Shown here one piece after another: positions 63,580 through 64,000 of a stretch of DNA of 64,000 bases; positions within the stretch are counted from its first letter, which is position 1, and the number at the start of each line of letters is the position of its first letter. This stretch comes from Leptothrix discophora. GTDB taxonomy: Bacteria > Pseudomonadota > Gammaproteobacteria > Burkholderiales > Burkholderiaceae_C. Under the pieces are notes generated by a model. The model made no database searches. It was not told where the DNA came from and saw nothing but the letters and a program-made list of their open reading frames with translations. Made by a program: the position numbers and the translations under genes. The stretch lies in the NCBI RefSeq assembly GCF_030705305.1, contig NZ_JAUZEE010000001.1, positions 496,001 through 560,000 on the forward strand. Reading direction: 5' to 3'.

Positions 63580-64000
63580 ATGGCACGACCCGACTGGCTG
63601 TACCTCGCCTCCCAGAGCCCACGCCGCGCGCAGCTGCTCGACCAGCTCGGCGTCGTCCACCGCCCGCTGCTGCCGTCGCCTGACGAGGATGCCGAGGCGC
63701 TGGAGGCCGAGCGCCGTGGCGAGTCGCCGTCGGCCTACGTCCAGCGTGTGACCGCCGCCAAGCTCGATGCCGCTCGGCGTCGCCTGAAGGGGCTCGGCCT
63801 GCCGGGTGCGCCCATCCTCTGCGCCGACACGACGGTGGCGATCGGTCGGCGCATCCTGGCCAAGCCGGTCGATGCCGACCATGCCTGCGCGATGCTGGCC
63901 GAGCTGGCCGGTCGCGAGCACCGTGTGCTGACCGCCGTGGCGGTGGGCACGGCGCGCCGGACCGAGGCGGTGCTGCAGGTCTCGCGGGTGCGCTTCGAGC
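63580..64000 (+). CDS. maf: Maf family nucleotide pyrophosphatase (partial)
   Basis: The first 140 codons of a Maf protein, cut by the right edge. [18 protein letters not shown] (Ser, Arg, Arg) and [18 protein letters not shown] (catalytic Asp) are diagnostic. These enzymes hydrolyse non-canonical or pyrimidine nucleoside triphosphates. The ATG at 63580 is used; an in-frame ATG at 63559 overlaps the rlmH stop and would add seven residues. Confidence 0.93.
   Translation, partial: MARPDWLYLASQSPRRAQLLDQLGVVHRPLLPSPDEDAEALEAERRGESPSAYVQRVTAAKLDAARRRLKGLGLPGAPILCADTTVAIGRRILAKPVDADHACAMLAELAGREHRVLTAVAVGTARRTEAVLQVSRVRFE

Overview
The window looks like a chromosomal segment of a high-GC betaproteobacterium, most likely order Burkholderiales (Leptothrix/Rubrivivax/Sphaerotilus-like; genus is a guess). 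Reasons: very strong G/C bias at third codon positions, a phasin, the blocks dnaX-ybaB-recR and purD-hemF-nadD-rsfS-rlmH-maf, and paired PCuAC/SCO copper genes. I found no rRNA, tRNA, insertion sequence, prophage or CRISPR array.

Layout. 1-9346: a catabolic island, all on the minus strand except its regulator. It has a polyamine-type ABC importer (ATPase, binding protein, two permeases, the last cut by the window edge), a family III CoA-transferase, glutaryl-CoA dehydrogenase, a GABA/5-aminovalerate-type aminotransferase, and a divergent MocR regulator. Together they fit uptake and breakdown of an omega-amino acid or diamine through glutarate and glutaryl-CoA. 9401-10156: a Phd/VapC toxin-antitoxin pair. 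10179-13885: alaS and two small conserved genes. 13934-16269: a copper-delivery cluster (DUF2946, PCuAC, SCO, PCuAC). 16423-18309: a phasin with a well-marked promoter, and a divergent deacetylase-family hydrolase. 18346-21772: an antiporter, a 2-hydroxyacid dehydrogenase and a two-haem cytochrome. 21867-24504: an IorAB-type molybdenum hydroxylase. 24640-26697: a PAS-LuxR regulator facing a 3-oxoacid CoA-transferase (scoAB). 26776-27458: a second toxin-antitoxin pair. 27681-35757: assimilatory nitrate uptake and reduction (nrtABD, an FAD reductase, nasA, cobA). 36162-40261: an SDR, a cupin, the N-degron transferases bpt and aat, and a PurM-like protein. 40347-43440: dnaX-ybaB-recR. 43477-47461: mltD, gloB, a methyltransferase and rnhA. 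47624-52035: an RND efflux pair. 52106-58168: an rlhA-like U32 protein, glnS, a DUF1499 protein and a DUF853 ATPase. 58316-64000: yebC, purD, hemF, nadD, rsfS, rlmH, maf.

The most striking non-coding element is the nitrate operon leader (35803-36138). It contains a sigma-54 promoter, two hairpins with A-N-N-G-N-N hexaloops as bound by ANTAR antiterminators, an overlapping intrinsic terminator, and an upstream array of five 11-bp repeats. Other clear regulatory structures are twin palindromes bracketing the phasin promoter, a triple TACGTA array before scoAB, palindromic operators at both toxin-antitoxin loci, and a 10-mer shared by the two catabolic promoters at almost the same distance from their start codons.
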